NCBI GenBank assembly: GCA_005888335.1
Contig: VAWY01000101.1
Coordinates: forward strand, 1 to 35,247
Origin: Actinomycetota bacterium
Lineage (GTDB): Bacteria; Actinomycetota; Thermoleophilia; Solirubrobacterales; Solirubrobacteraceae
Direction of reading: 5' to 3'
Length of the DNA: 35,247 bases
Shown here: positions 1-7,450 of the stretch, one piece after another
How the letters are laid out: each line of letters begins with the position of its first letter
Position numbering within the stretch: the first letter of the stretch is position 1
Made by a program: the position numbers and the translations under genes
The notes under the pieces: model-generated
Told to the model about the DNA's origin: nothing
Database searches by the model: none
The model's input: the letters and a program-made list of their open reading frames with translations, nothing else

Positions 1-697
1 AGGTGTTCGTCGAGAAGCGCGAGTGCACGAGCGCCATCGCGCTCGCGAAGCGCTCGTCGACGAGGTCGGGATAGAAGCCGCGCAGCTGGTGCGCGATGAG
101 CATTCCCTTGTAGACGAGCGTCTTCGACGAGCACGACGCGACGTAGAAGTCGGGGCCCGCCGCGAGCTCGACCACGCGCCGGATGACGTAGAGCTTGCGC
201 TCGAAGGCGTCCTGGTCGTCCATGAAGCCCGGGCCCGCGCCGACGAACAGCTGGCGGATCTCCGGGCGCGACGAGTTGGCCGTCGTGCCGACGTGGTCCT
301 CGTCGAGCGGCACCGAGCGCCAGCCGAGGACGACCTGGCCCTCGACCCGGACGTTGCGTTCGAAGAGTGCCTCGAGCTTCTCGCGCCGCGCGGGGTCGCG
401 CGGCAGGAAGCACATCGCGACGCCGTAGCGTCCCGGCTCGGGCAGCTCGAAGTCGACGACTCCGCGCAGGAAGCGGTCGGGCATCTGGACGAGCATCCCG
501 GCGCCGTCGCCCGTGTGCTTGTCCGCCCCGGCGGCGCCACGGTGCTCGAGGTTCTCCAGGGCGGTGAGCCCCTTCTCGACGACCTCGTGACTCGGCCGGT
601 TGTCGAGGCGGGCGACGAGGGCGACGCCGCAGGCGTCGTGCTCGTACCTAGGGTCGTAGAGGCCGTCGGCCTGAGGCGGCATGTCGAGCGGGTTCAT
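1..697 (-). CDS. gltB: Glutamate synthase large subunit, N-terminal part (partial, runs off window start)
   Basis: The minus strand reads 232 codons of the glutamine amidotransferase (Ntn) domain of glutamate synthase, which releases ammonia from glutamine for transfer to 2-oxoglutarate. The product begins MNPLDMPPQ. After a propeptide of about 22 residues comes D-A-C-G-V, where Cys23 would be the N-terminal nucleophile exposed by processing. Typical family motifs follow: LENLEHRGA, GDGAGML, and RFSTNT at the window edge. ATG 697 is preferred over an in-frame ATG at 754 because an AGGAG ribosome site lies 6 to 7 bases before it. The rest of the gene (FMN and Fe-S domains) is outside the window. 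The upstream 249 bp shared with the divergent rsbW-like gene should hold its promoter, but I see no clear boxes. Confidence 0.93.
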   Translation of the reverse strand, partial: MNPLDMPPQADGLYDPRYEHDACGVALVARLDNRPSHEVVEKGLTALENLEHRGAAGADKHTGDGAGMLVQMPDRFLRGVVDFELPEPGRYGVAMCFLPRDPARREKLEALFERNVRVEGQVVLGWRSVPLDEDHVGTTANSSRPEIRQLFVGAGPGFMDDQDAFERKLYVIRRVVELAAGPDFYVASCSSKTLVYKGMLIAHQLRGFYPDLVDERFASAMALVHSRFSTNT

Positions 698-934
698 GTC
701 GGGCTCCTGTGCGCAGGCAGGGGCGCCTGAGGCGGAGTCGGAAGCGTAGAGCATCGGACGGTCGGCGCGGAAGGGGTTTAGGCCTTCCCGGCGACGGGGC
801 AGCCCGAACATTGCGGGATGGACCCCCGCCCCAACAGCGTCATGGAGGTGCGCCGGACTCCCTGCCCGGCGCGACGCGATGACCTCCCCCAGAGCGCGAT
901 GGGGCGCTTCGTCTGTGGCGAGCGCCCTATCGCC

Positions 935-959
935 GTTTGAGGCAACATGCCTGGGGTCA
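935..959 (+). promoter_or_regulatory. Possible SigF/SigB-type promoter for the anti-sigma operon
   Basis: GTTTGA at 935-940 and GGGTCA at 954-959 are separated by 13 bp. This resembles the GTTT...GGGTAT pattern of SigB/SigF-family promoters. If it is real, transcription would begin near the in-frame ATG at 974, which favours that later start over ATG 947. It would also place the regulator operon under the sigma factor it controls, as in known partner-switching loops. This is only a pattern match by eye. Confidence 0.25.
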
Positions 960-1363
960 TCCCTGTCTCGACGATGCCCGACATAGAGCTGATCCTCCCC
1001 GCGCGTGCCGAGAACGTGGCGGTGGTGCGCCACGCGATCGGGGGGCTCGGGGAGGCGCTCGATCTCGACCCGCAGACGCTGTCCGATGTGAAGCTCGCCG
1101 TGACCGAGGCGTGCACGAACGTCGTCGTCCACGCCTACGAGGGCCGCGAGGGTCCGATGCAGGTCGCGGCCGACGTGGCCCCCGACCACCTGACCGTGGT
1201 GGTCCGCGACGAGGGGCGGGGCATCGTCCCGCGGCCGGACTCCCCCGGCCTCGGGCTGGGCCTTCCGCTCATCGCGACGCTGACCGAGTCGCTCGAGCTC
1301 GGCAAGGACGACCGTGAGCGCACCGAGGTGCGCATGAGCTTCCGCCTGGCCGAGACCGCATGA
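947..1363 (+). CDS. RsbW-like anti-sigma factor / serine kinase (HATPase_c_2)
   Basis: This is a 138-residue GHKL-fold ATPase of the RsbW/SpoIIAB type, which binds a sigma factor and phosphorylates a STAS antagonist. Visible motifs are the N box (E54-A-C-T-N58-V-V-V-H-A-Y), the G1 box (D88-E-G-R-G-I) and the G2 box (G101-L-G-L-G-L-P-L-I), all intact. It overlaps the next gene by ATGA, so the two are probably translationally coupled. The start is either ATG 947, with a weak GAGG before it, or ATG 974 (MPDIELILPA), which fits the family length better and would suit a near-leaderless transcript. The likely target is the SigF-like factor at 8591-9370, but that pairing is inferred. Confidence 0.9.
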   Translation: MPGVIPVSTMPDIELILPARAENVAVVRHAIGGLGEALDLDPQTLSDVKLAVTEACTNVVVHAYEGREGPMQVAADVAPDHLTVVVRDEGRGIVPRPDSPGLGLGLPLIATLTESLELGKDDRERTEVRMSFRLAETA

Positions 1364-1749
1364 CCGGTCATGCCAACGAGGCGATCGTGCGGGTGGTCAA
1401 CGGCCCGCTGGTCGCCCCCGTCCTGTCGCGGGTCGTCGGCATGCTCGCGGCGCGCGCGCAGTGCCCGGTCGACCGCCTCGACGACGCGCTGCTCGTCGCC
1501 GACGCCATCGCCGCCCACACCCAGACCCACACGACCGACGGCCACGTGACCGTGCGCCTCTTCGCCGACGGCGACGCGATCGAGCTGCACGTCGGCGAGC
1601 TGGGCGAGGGGGGCGCGCGCGGCCTGCTCGCCGACGCCTCGCTGCCCGGGGTCGGCAACGTGCTCGAGCGCATCGCCGACGAGGTCAGCATCGAGACCGG
1701 TGGCGACGGCCGCGAGGTGCTGTCGCTCAAGCTCTCCTTCGGGACGTGA
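1360..1749 (+). CDS. Degenerate RsbW-like ATPase paralogue
   Basis: This 129-residue protein overlaps the preceding kinase gene by ATGA. Its secondary-structure pattern and size match an RsbW-type domain, but the ATP-binding boxes are eroded. The N-box region reads LLVADAIAAHTQTH, so the kinase Glu aligns with Asp49 and the metal-binding Asn with Ala53. The G1 box is reduced to a GELGEGG stretch, and the G2 box to PGVGNVLERI. It therefore probably cannot bind ATP like its neighbour. It may act as a structural partner or decoy in the sigma/anti-sigma switch. The domain assignment comes from alignment by eye to the neighbour and is less certain than the ORF itself, which is well supported by the overlap. 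Confidence 0.78.
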   Translation: MTGHANEAIVRVVNGPLVAPVLSRVVGMLAARAQCPVDRLDDALLVADAIAAHTQTHTTDGHVTVRLFADGDAIELHVGELGEGGARGLLADASLPGVGNVLERIADEVSIETGGDGREVLSLKLSFGT

Positions 1750-1798
1750 GGTTGGGGCGCAGCGCTTCAGCCACGCCGCCTGACACAATCCCCCGCCG

Positions 1799-2167
1799 AT
1801 GCCTCCCGAGTTCGCCCTCACCGAAGACCCCCTGGACGCCGACCGCCACGTCGTGGCCGTGCGCGGCGAGATCGACCTCTTCACGGCCCCGGAGCTCAAG
1901 CAGAAGCTGACCGATGCGATCGAGGGCGGGAAGTCGCGGATCGTCGTCGATCTCACCGACACGACGTTCCTCGACTCCACCGCGCTCGGCGTGCTGATCG
2001 GCGCCGTCAAGCGCCTGCGCTCCCGCGACGGCGCGCTGGTCATCGTCAACGTCGATCAGAACATCGCCAAGACCTTCGAGATCACCGGGCTGGACCAGAT
2101 CTTCACGATCCTCAGCACGCGCAACGACGCGATCGCCGCGCTGGACGACGCCGCGTCTCCCTCTTAG
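1799..2167 (+). CDS. STAS-domain anti-anti-sigma factor (RsbV/SpoIIAA-like)
   Basis: This 122-residue STAS protein is expected to bind the RsbW-like kinase when unphosphorylated and so free the sigma factor. The phosphorylation motif L-D-S-T-A-L-G-V-L-I-G is present, with Ser60 as the likely phosphoacceptor. The N-terminal VRGEIDLFTAPELK and central SRIVVDLTDT strands are typical of the family. It lies 49 bp after the degenerate paralogue. No Shine-Dalgarno is visible before ATG 1799; a CACAAT at 1784-1789 could be the -10 of a leaderless transcript, though I see no good -35. With the two genes upstream it forms a complete partner-switching set except for the sigma factor, which is about 6.4 kb away. 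Confidence 0.93.
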   Translation: MPPEFALTEDPLDADRHVVAVRGEIDLFTAPELKQKLTDAIEGGKSRIVVDLTDTTFLDSTALGVLIGAVKRLRSRDGALVIVNVDQNIAKTFEITGLDQIFTILSTRNDAIAALDDAASPS

Positions 2168-2217
2168 ACGGTCTGGACATCTCGGCGGATCGGCGTACCC
2201 TCCCGTGGGCCACGCTC

Positions 2218-2227
2218 AAGGAGGTGA
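2218..2227 (+). promoter_or_regulatory. Perfect extended ribosome binding site
   Basis: AAGGAGGTGA, a full ten-base match to the 16S rRNA 3' end, ends six bases before the GTG start at 2234. Most genes in this window have weak or no Shine-Dalgarno, so this marks the small downstream gene as strongly translated. Confidence 0.8.
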
Positions 2228-2233
2228 AACCTC

Positions 2234-2434
2234 GTGTGCTACGAGCGGGGTTGGGAAGCCCACAAGCGGAACGAGGAGGCGACGAACCAGATCCGCCGCC
2301 TGTTCGCCCGTTACCGCGCCGAGGCGAGGCGCGCGCGGCTGATCGACGACGATGATCGCTGGGAGCCGACGGCGCCGCGGCGGCGGCCGGTCGTCGAGCA
2401 GCCGGACGAGGACCGCGAGCTGGTCCTGCACTGA
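2234..2434 (+). CDS. Small MCYE-type protein of unknown function
   Basis: This 66-residue, strongly charged protein starts at GTG 2234 behind a perfect ribosome binding site. It begins M-C-Y-E-R-G-W and continues as an Arg/Glu-rich, probably helical segment (about residues 8 to 36), then an acidic and proline-containing tail. From memory, short bacterial proteins opening with MCYE or MCYD followed by a charged helix are widespread and uncharacterised; I recognise the pattern only, not a function. It ends 26 bp from the converging topoisomerase IB stop. Its position after the STAS gene is suggestive, but a 66-bp gap makes co-transcription uncertain. Confidence 0.72.
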   Translation: MCYERGWEAHKRNEEATNQIRRLFARYRAEARRARLIDDDDRWEPTAPRRRPVVEQPDEDRELVLH

Positions 2435-2460
2435 TCGCCCGGGCATGGGGCCGAGGAGCT

Positions 2461-3579
<1,119 letters not shown>

Positions 3580-3600
3580 GCGCGGGCCGGGCGTCGCGAC

Positions 3601-4464
3601 CTACCCGGCCTTGGTCGCCTTCGCGCGCGCGGGCTTCTTGGCCGGCGCTTTGCGCTTGGGCTTCGCGTCCTCGCCGCCGCGCGCGCGCACCTGCTCGAGG
3701 CTGGCCTGCAGCGCGGACATCAGGTCCGGCACCTCGGCCGGGGCCTCCTCGACCGCCGGCTGGATGGCGACCTCCTCGCCCGCCGCCTTGCGCTCGATGA
3801 GCGCCAGGACCTCCTCGCGATAGGTGTCGCGGTACTTGTCGGGCTCGAACGGGCCGGCCAGCGTCTCGACCAGCTGCTTGGCGATGGCCAGCTCCTTGTC
3901 CGTCGTCTTGACGTCCTCGGGCTCGGGCAGGTCGTCGATGCGGTCGGGGTCGACCAGCTCGTCGGGGAAGAGCATCGTCGCCATGCCGAGGACGTCGCCC
4001 ATCGGCCGCAGCGCGACGAGGTGCTGCTTGGAGCGGATCACCACGGTGGCGATGCCGACCTTGCCCGTCTCGGCCATCGCCTCGAGCAGCAGGCGGTAGG
4101 GCTTGGCCCCGCCGGGGCCGGGCGCGAGGTAGTAGGGGTGGTCGTACAAGACGGGATCGATGTCCGACAGCTCGACGAAGTCCTCGATGTCGATCGTGCG
4201 CGTCTTCTCGGGCTCGAGCGCATCGAGCTCCGCGGGATCGATGACCACGTAGCGGTCCGGCCCGATCTCGTAGCCCTTGACCAGCCGCTCCCACGGGACC
4301 TCCTCGCCGGTCACCGGGTTCACGCGCTTCTGGCTGATGCGCACGTTGCCCTCGGCGTCGAGCTGGTGGAAGCGCACGGTCTTGCGCTGGACGGCGCTGT
4401 AGAGCTTGACGGGCACCGTGACGAGCCCGAAGGAGATGGCGCCGGTCCAGATCGAGCGTGGCAT
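3601..4464 (-). CDS. ku: Non-homologous end-joining protein Ku
   Basis: This 287-residue bacterial Ku homodimer subunit encircles DNA ends and recruits a ligase for non-homologous end joining. It starts MPRSIWTGAISFGLVTVPVKLYSA, the standard bacterial Ku N-terminus, and contains VRFHQLD, GEEVPWERLVKGYE and YLAPGPGGAKPYRLL. The C-terminal tail is rich in Lys, Ala and Pro (about residues 260-287), as in many Ku proteins where the tail binds DNA. ATG 4464 gives the correct start; the in-frame reading upstream passes through the repeat region and is not Ku. No ligD is in the window. The stop codon TAG (3601-3603) is in the same frame as topoisomerase IB, which follows directly. Confidence 0.96.
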   Translation of the reverse strand: MPRSIWTGAISFGLVTVPVKLYSAVQRKTVRFHQLDAEGNVRISQKRVNPVTGEEVPWERLVKGYEIGPDRYVVIDPAELDALEPEKTRTIDIEDFVELSDIDPVLYDHPYYLAPGPGGAKPYRLLLEAMAETGKVGIATVVIRSKQHLVALRPMGDVLGMATMLFPDELVDPDRIDDLPEPEDVKTTDKELAIAKQLVETLAGPFEPDKYRDTYREEVLALIERKAAGEEVAIQPAVEEAPAEVPDLMSALQASLEQVRARGGEDAKPKRKAPAKKPARAKATKAG

Positions 4465-4510
4465 GGCTACGTAGTTTGCCCGATCCGAACCGGCGCTCCT
4501 GCCGATGCAG

Positions 4511-4618
4511 GGCGAATTGCTGGCGCAATTCGCTTGCGCGAATCTCGCTGGGCGAGAATCGCGGGGCGAATTGCTGGCGCAATTCGCTTGCGCGAATCTC
4601 GCTGGGCGAGATTCGCGG
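4511..4618. repeat. Two tandem 54-bp copies of a double-hairpin repeat
   Basis: Copy 1 is 4511-4564 and copy 2 is 4565-4618; they differ at a single base (A at 4558, T at 4612). Each copy carries GCGAATTGC tggc GCAATTCGC (9-bp stem) and then CGCGAATCTCGC tgg GCGAGATTCGCG (12-bp stem, perfect in copy 2, one mismatch in copy 1). The array fills most of the 164-bp gap between pfpI and ku, both on the minus strand. It resembles REP-type elements; with two units and no spacer it is not a CRISPR array. Confidence 0.9.
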
Positions 4619-4628
4619 GGCGGTTGCG

Positions 4629-5219
4629 CTAGGACGTCGCCGCGCCCGCGCCCGCCTTCTCGCGCACCTCGTGCTTGCCCTCGGCGAACTCCTCGATCAT
4701 CTTCGCGTTGAAGGCGGGGAGATCGTCGGGCTTGCGGCTGGTGACGAGGCCCTGGTCGACGTGGACCTCCTCGTCGACCCACGTGCCGCCCGCATTGCGG
4801 ATGTCGGTCTTCTCCGACGGATACGACGTCAGCGTCCGCCCGCGGACCGCGTCGGCCTCGACGAGCATCCACGGCGCATGGCAGATCGCCGCGATCGGCT
4901 TGCCGGCGTTGACGAACGCCTGGACGAAGCGCACGGCGTCGGCGTCCATCCGCAGGTGGTCGGGGTTGGCCACGCCGCCAGGCAGCATCAGGGCGTCGTA
5001 GTCGTCGGCGCGCACGTCGGAGACCGCCTTGTCGGCCTGGAAGACGTCGGCCTTGTCGAGGTGGTCGAACATCTGGACGTCACCCTTCTCGGGCGCGATC
5101 AGCTCGACGGCCGCGCCCGCGTCCTCGAGCGCCTTGCGCGGCTCGGTGTACTCGACCTGCTCGACGCCCTCGTTGGCGGTGAGGATCGCGATGCGCTTGC
5201 CCTGGAGGTCGTTGGTCAT
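4629..5219 (-). CDS. PfpI/DJ-1 family protein (YhbO-like)
   Basis: This 196-residue DJ-1/PfpI superfamily protein has the nucleophile elbow A-I-C113-H114-A-P-W and the early acidic residues near Glu17-Glu20 that form the usual Cys-His-Glu site. Family members are described as stress-linked glyoxalase or deglycase-type enzymes or peptidases; the exact activity cannot be told from sequence. The C-terminal helix is Lys/Glu-rich. The start ATG 5219 has an excellent ribosome site (AAAGGAGGT, six bases away), among the best in the window, suggesting high expression. It lies upstream of ku on the same strand, separated by the 54-bp hairpin repeats. Confidence 0.93.
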   Translation of the reverse strand: MTNDLQGKRIAILTANEGVEQVEYTEPRKALEDAGAAVELIAPEKGDVQMFDHLDKADVFQADKAVSDVRADDYDALMLPGGVANPDHLRMDADAVRFVQAFVNAGKPIAAICHAPWMLVEADAVRGRTLTSYPSEKTDIRNAGGTWVDEEVHVDQGLVTSRKPDDLPAFNAKMIEEFAEGKHEVREKAGAGAATS

Positions 5220-5245
5220 CGCAGTACCTCCTTTGTGTGTTGCAC

Positions 5246-5269
5246 GGCGCCGGGCATCCGGCCGGCGCC
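5246..5269 (-). terminator. GC-rich hairpin between the two DJ-1 family genes
   Basis: GGCGCCGG (5246-5253) and CCGGCGCC (5262-5269) form a perfect 8-bp stem with an 8-base loop. It lies about 60-80 bases after the stop of the gene at 5328-5924 and about 30 bases before the pfpI start. No T-run follows. It may terminate the upstream transcript or be a leader hairpin of pfpI. Confidence 0.4.
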
Positions 5270-5327
5270 CCTGACACGGAGCGCCTTCGTCCGGCCGGCG
5301 TTTACCGCTTCGCTCTTCCCCTCTCGG

Positions 5328-5924
5328 CTACCGCACCGCGCGCGCCTCAAACACCTCCCCGCGGCGCTCGTGCTCCAGCAGACGCGCTCCGGCCCGCGCG
5401 GCGTCGGGCCCGAGGTGGCGCTCGACGAGGTGCAGCGCGAGGTCGAGCCCCGACGTGACCCCGCCGCAGGTCAGCACGTCGCCGTCGTCGACCACGCGGG
5501 CCTCAGGGTGAACGTCGGCGCCGTGCGCGCGCAGGTCGTCCAGGGCGGCGTGGTGCGTGGTCGCCGGGCGGCCCTCGAGGATCCCCGCCTTGGCCAGCAG
5601 CATCGCGCCGGTGCAGACCGAGGCGACCGTGCTGCCCGCGGCGTGGCGCTGCGCGATCGCCGCCGGGATGACCCCGCGCTCGTACTCGCCGTGGGTGCCG
5701 ACGGGGTTGCGCGTCCGCCAGCCGCCGCCGGGCACCACGAGCAGGTCGGGCCGCTCCGCGAGCGTGGCGTGCGGCACGAGGACGGCGCCGTGGGAGGCGG
5801 TGATGCGCCCGACCGGCGCGAGCGTCGCCAGCTCGGTCCGGAAGCCGGCGCCGGAGAGGATCTCGTACGGGCCGATGGCGTCGAGCTCGTCGAAGCCGTC
5901 ATAGATGAGGATCTGGACGTGCAT
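5328..5924 (-). CDS. DJ-1/PfpI family protein, isonitrile hydratase-like
   Basis: This 198-residue DJ-1 superfamily enzyme of the InhA/ThiJ subgroup has FDELDAIGPYEIL near the N-terminus, PGGG at 65-68, and the nucleophile motif S-V-C104-T-G-A-M-L-L-A-K-A-G-I-L, followed by ATTHH. A stretch V-V-D-D-G-D-V-L-T-C-G-G-V-T-S-G-L-D matches the pattern also seen in GlxA-type regulators, including the one encoded divergently. ATG 5924 (MHVQILIYDGFDELD) is chosen; a longer in-frame ORF starts at 5975 but lies inside the likely operator. Divergent neighbours sharing a regulatory gap suggest it is controlled by the AraC/GlxA protein at 6001. Confidence 0.9.
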   Translation of the reverse strand: MHVQILIYDGFDELDAIGPYEILSGAGFRTELATLAPVGRITASHGAVLVPHATLAERPDLLVVPGGGWRTRNPVGTHGEYERGVIPAAIAQRHAAGSTVASVCTGAMLLAKAGILEGRPATTHHAALDDLRAHGADVHPEARVVDDGDVLTCGGVTSGLDLALHLVERHLGPDAARAGARLLEHERRGEVFEARAVR

Positions 5925-5960
5925 GGCCGGATGGTGGCCCCGTTCGCGCGGGCCCGCCAG

Positions 5961-5974
5961 TGGCAGGAATGCCA
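5961..5974. promoter_or_regulatory. Candidate operator TGGCA-N4-TGCCA in divergent gap
   Basis: A perfect inverted repeat TGGCA ggaa TGCCA lies midway in the 76-bp gap between a DJ-1 enzyme gene and its divergent GlxA/AraC-type regulator. Its position and symmetry suit a binding site for the regulator at 6001-6933. This is an inference from context. Confidence 0.55.
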
Positions 5975-6000
5975 ATATCCGCTAGGTTTCCGCCACAGAG

Positions 6001-6933
6001 ATGCAGCGCGTCGTCGCCCTCGCCCTCGACCGCGTCGTCGCCTTCGACCTGGCCACGCCGGCGCAGGTCTTCGGCCACAACGGCGGCAGTCGCTACCGCT
6101 TCGCGCTCGCGGGAGTCTCCCCCGGGCCGGTGGCGACGTCGACGGGCTTCGCCGTCGTCGCCGACCACGGCGTGGAGGCGCTGGCGGACGGCGACACGAT
6201 CGTCGTGCCCGGCTACGACGACGTCGACGCCGTGCCGCCGGCTGCCGCGCTCGATGCCCTGCGAGCCGCGCACGCCCGCGGCGCACGGGTCGTGTCGATC
6301 TGCACCGGCGCCTTCGCGCTGGCCCACGCCGGCCTGCTGGACGGCCGCCGCGCGACGACGCACTGGCGCGCCGCGGCGCTGCTCGCCGAGCGCTTCCCGC
6401 GCATCGACGTGGACCCGAACGTCCTCTACGTCGACGACGGCGACGTGCTGACCTCCGCAGGCGTCGCCGCCGGGATCGACCTGTGCCTGCACATCGTCCG
6501 CCGCGACCACGGCGCCGAGGTCGCCGCTCGCATGGCGCGGCGCATCGTGGTCGCGCCGCACCGCGACGGCGGCCAGGCGCAGTTCGTGGAGCGCCCGGTG
6601 GCCGAGGAGCCGCGCGAAGGCCTCGCGGCGACGCGCGCCTGGGCGCTCGAGCGCGTCCATCGCCCGCTCGACGTCCGCGCTCTCGCGGCTCACGCGGGCG
6701 TCTCGGAACGCACCTTCGCACGGCGCTTTCGCGCCGAGACGGGCACGACACCGCTGCAGTGGCTGCTCGGCCAGCGCGTGCTCGAGGCGCGGCGACTGCT
6801 CGAACGCACCGACCTGCCGGTGGAGGACGTCGCGCAACGCGCCGGGTTCGGCACGGCGGCCTCGCTGCGCGAGCACTTCGCGCGCGCGACCGCCACGACG
6901 CCGACGGCGTACCGGCGGTCGTTCCGCTACTGA
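6001..6933 (+). CDS. GlxA-family transcriptional regulator (DJ-1 domain plus AraC HTH)
   Basis: This 310-residue regulator has an N-terminal DJ-1/PfpI-like sensor domain (about 1-190), with S-I-C101-T-G-A-F-A-L-A-H-A-G-L-L and ATTHW. The C-terminal AraC/XylS double helix-turn-helix (about 215-310) shows LAAHAGVSERTFARRFRAETG and VAQRAGFGTAASLREHFARATATTP. Such proteins bind DNA and typically control a linked metabolic gene. It is divergent from the DJ-1 enzyme at 5328-5924, with a TGGCA-N4-TGCCA palindrome between them. The Cys in the sensor domain is retained. Start ATG 6001 follows a weak ACAGAG. Confidence 0.93.
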   Translation: MQRVVALALDRVVAFDLATPAQVFGHNGGSRYRFALAGVSPGPVATSTGFAVVADHGVEALADGDTIVVPGYDDVDAVPPAAALDALRAAHARGARVVSICTGAFALAHAGLLDGRRATTHWRAAALLAERFPRIDVDPNVLYVDDGDVLTSAGVAAGIDLCLHIVRRDHGAEVAARMARRIVVAPHRDGGQAQFVERPVAEEPREGLAATRAWALERVHRPLDVRALAAHAGVSERTFARRFRAETGTTPLQWLLGQRVLEARRLLERTDLPVEDVAQRAGFGTAASLREHFARATATTPTAYRRSFRY

Positions 6934-6953
6934 GCATCGACGTCGTCGATGCT
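6933..6953 (+). terminator. Hairpin at the end of the AraC-type gene
   Basis: AGCATCGAC gtc GTCGATGCT is a perfect 9-bp stem starting on the last base of the stop codon. It is followed by TTCAAG and no long T-run. It lies between convergent genes and probably terminates the plus-strand transcript. Confidence 0.55.
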
Positions 6954-6959
6954 TCAAGG

Positions 6960-6974
6960 GCGAACTTCGTTCGC
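6960..6974. repeat. GCGAAC-ttc-GTTCGC palindrome
   Basis: A perfect 6-bp stem with a 3-base centre lies between the converging ends of the AraC-type gene and the proline-rich gene. It has the same GAAC-ttc-GTTC core as the palindrome at 3226-3242 inside topoisomerase IB. It may be a terminator for the minus strand or a member of a dispersed palindrome family. Confidence 0.6.
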
Positions 6975-6979
6975 GCGGC

Positions 6980-7228
6980 CTACTCGGTCTGTGGCGGCGG
7001 AGGCGGCTCGATCGGGGTCTCGCGGCCGGGGTCGGGGGTGGGATCGACCTCCGGGCCCGGCGGCTCCTGCGGCGCCGGGGGGTCGGTGGGCGGCGGGACG
7101 TCGGGTGCCTCGGGCGAGCCGGGGCCGCCCGGTGGGGGCCCCGGCTCGGGGTCCGGCACAATCGAGGGCTCCGGGACGACGGGCGTCGCCGGCTCGACCG
7201 GCTGCGGGACCTCGAGGCTGGGCGTCAC
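6980..7228 (-). CDS. Proline-rich small protein
   Basis: This 82-residue protein starts at GTG 7228 and overlaps the stop of the csbD-like gene by GTGA. It is dominated by proline with Glu, Asp, Gly and Val (PEPSIVPDPEPGPPP and similar), has no hydrophobic segment, and should be disordered. The overlap suggests it is translated with the CsbD-like protein. Proline-rich ORFs can arise by chance in GC-rich DNA, so the case rests on the overlap and on the absence of a better reading of this strand. Function unknown. Confidence 0.55.
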   Translation of the reverse strand: MTPSLEVPQPVEPATPVVPEPSIVPDPEPGPPPGGPGSPEAPDVPPPTDPPAPQEPPGPEVDPTPDPGRETPIEPPPPPQTE

Positions 7229-7419
7229 GTCTTGCGCTCGAGGTTCGCGACCTCGCGCGCCTTCTCGTCGGCGCGCTCGTGGGCGCTGGCCAGCTCGTCC
7301 TTCGCCTCGCCCTTGCGCTCCTCCTGGCGGCCCTGACGGCGCAGCGATGCGTCGTCGGTCAGGTCGCCCGCGGCCTTCTTGAACCTGCCGGTGATCTTGT
7401 CGGTGATGCTCACTGTCAT
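7225..7419 (-). CDS. CsbD-like stress response protein
   Basis: This small hydrophilic protein of about 64 residues belongs to the CsbD family: SITDKITGRFKKAAGDLTDDASLRRQGRQEERKGEAKDEL is the conserved region, followed by a Glu/Lys-rich helix. CsbD was first described in Bacillus subtilis as a SigB-dependent general stress protein; its molecular role is not settled. The start is ATG 7419, or GTG 7413 (MSITDK), which has better spacing from the AGAGGGGG ribosome site. It sits 31 bp after the HAD gene, four genes into the run that begins with the SigF-like factor, so stress control is plausible. Confidence 0.88.
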   Translation of the reverse strand: MTVSITDKITGRFKKAAGDLTDDASLRRQGRQEERKGEAKDELASAHERADEKAREVANLERKT

Positions 7420-7450
7420 CCCCCTCTTGATCGATGGGTTCCCTGTCGGG

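Noticed and set aside
23..730. Long plus-strand ORF opposite gltB
   Set aside because: The minus strand encodes an unmistakable glutamate synthase N-terminus; the plus-strand product is Arg/Val-rich with no motif and mirrors its codons.
778..1116. Minus-strand ORF ending in a short peptide with CSGCP in the gltB/rsbW gap
   Set aside because: No ribosome site, overlap with the anti-sigma gene, and no recognisable pattern beyond two cysteines.
4511..4618. CRISPR array
   Set aside because: Only two directly adjoining 54-bp units without spacers and no cas gene nearby; the units are double hairpins.
3601..5219. A complete Ku-LigD end-joining locus
   Set aside because: Ku is clear, but no ATP-dependent ligase, primase or phosphoesterase domain of LigD is encoded in the window.
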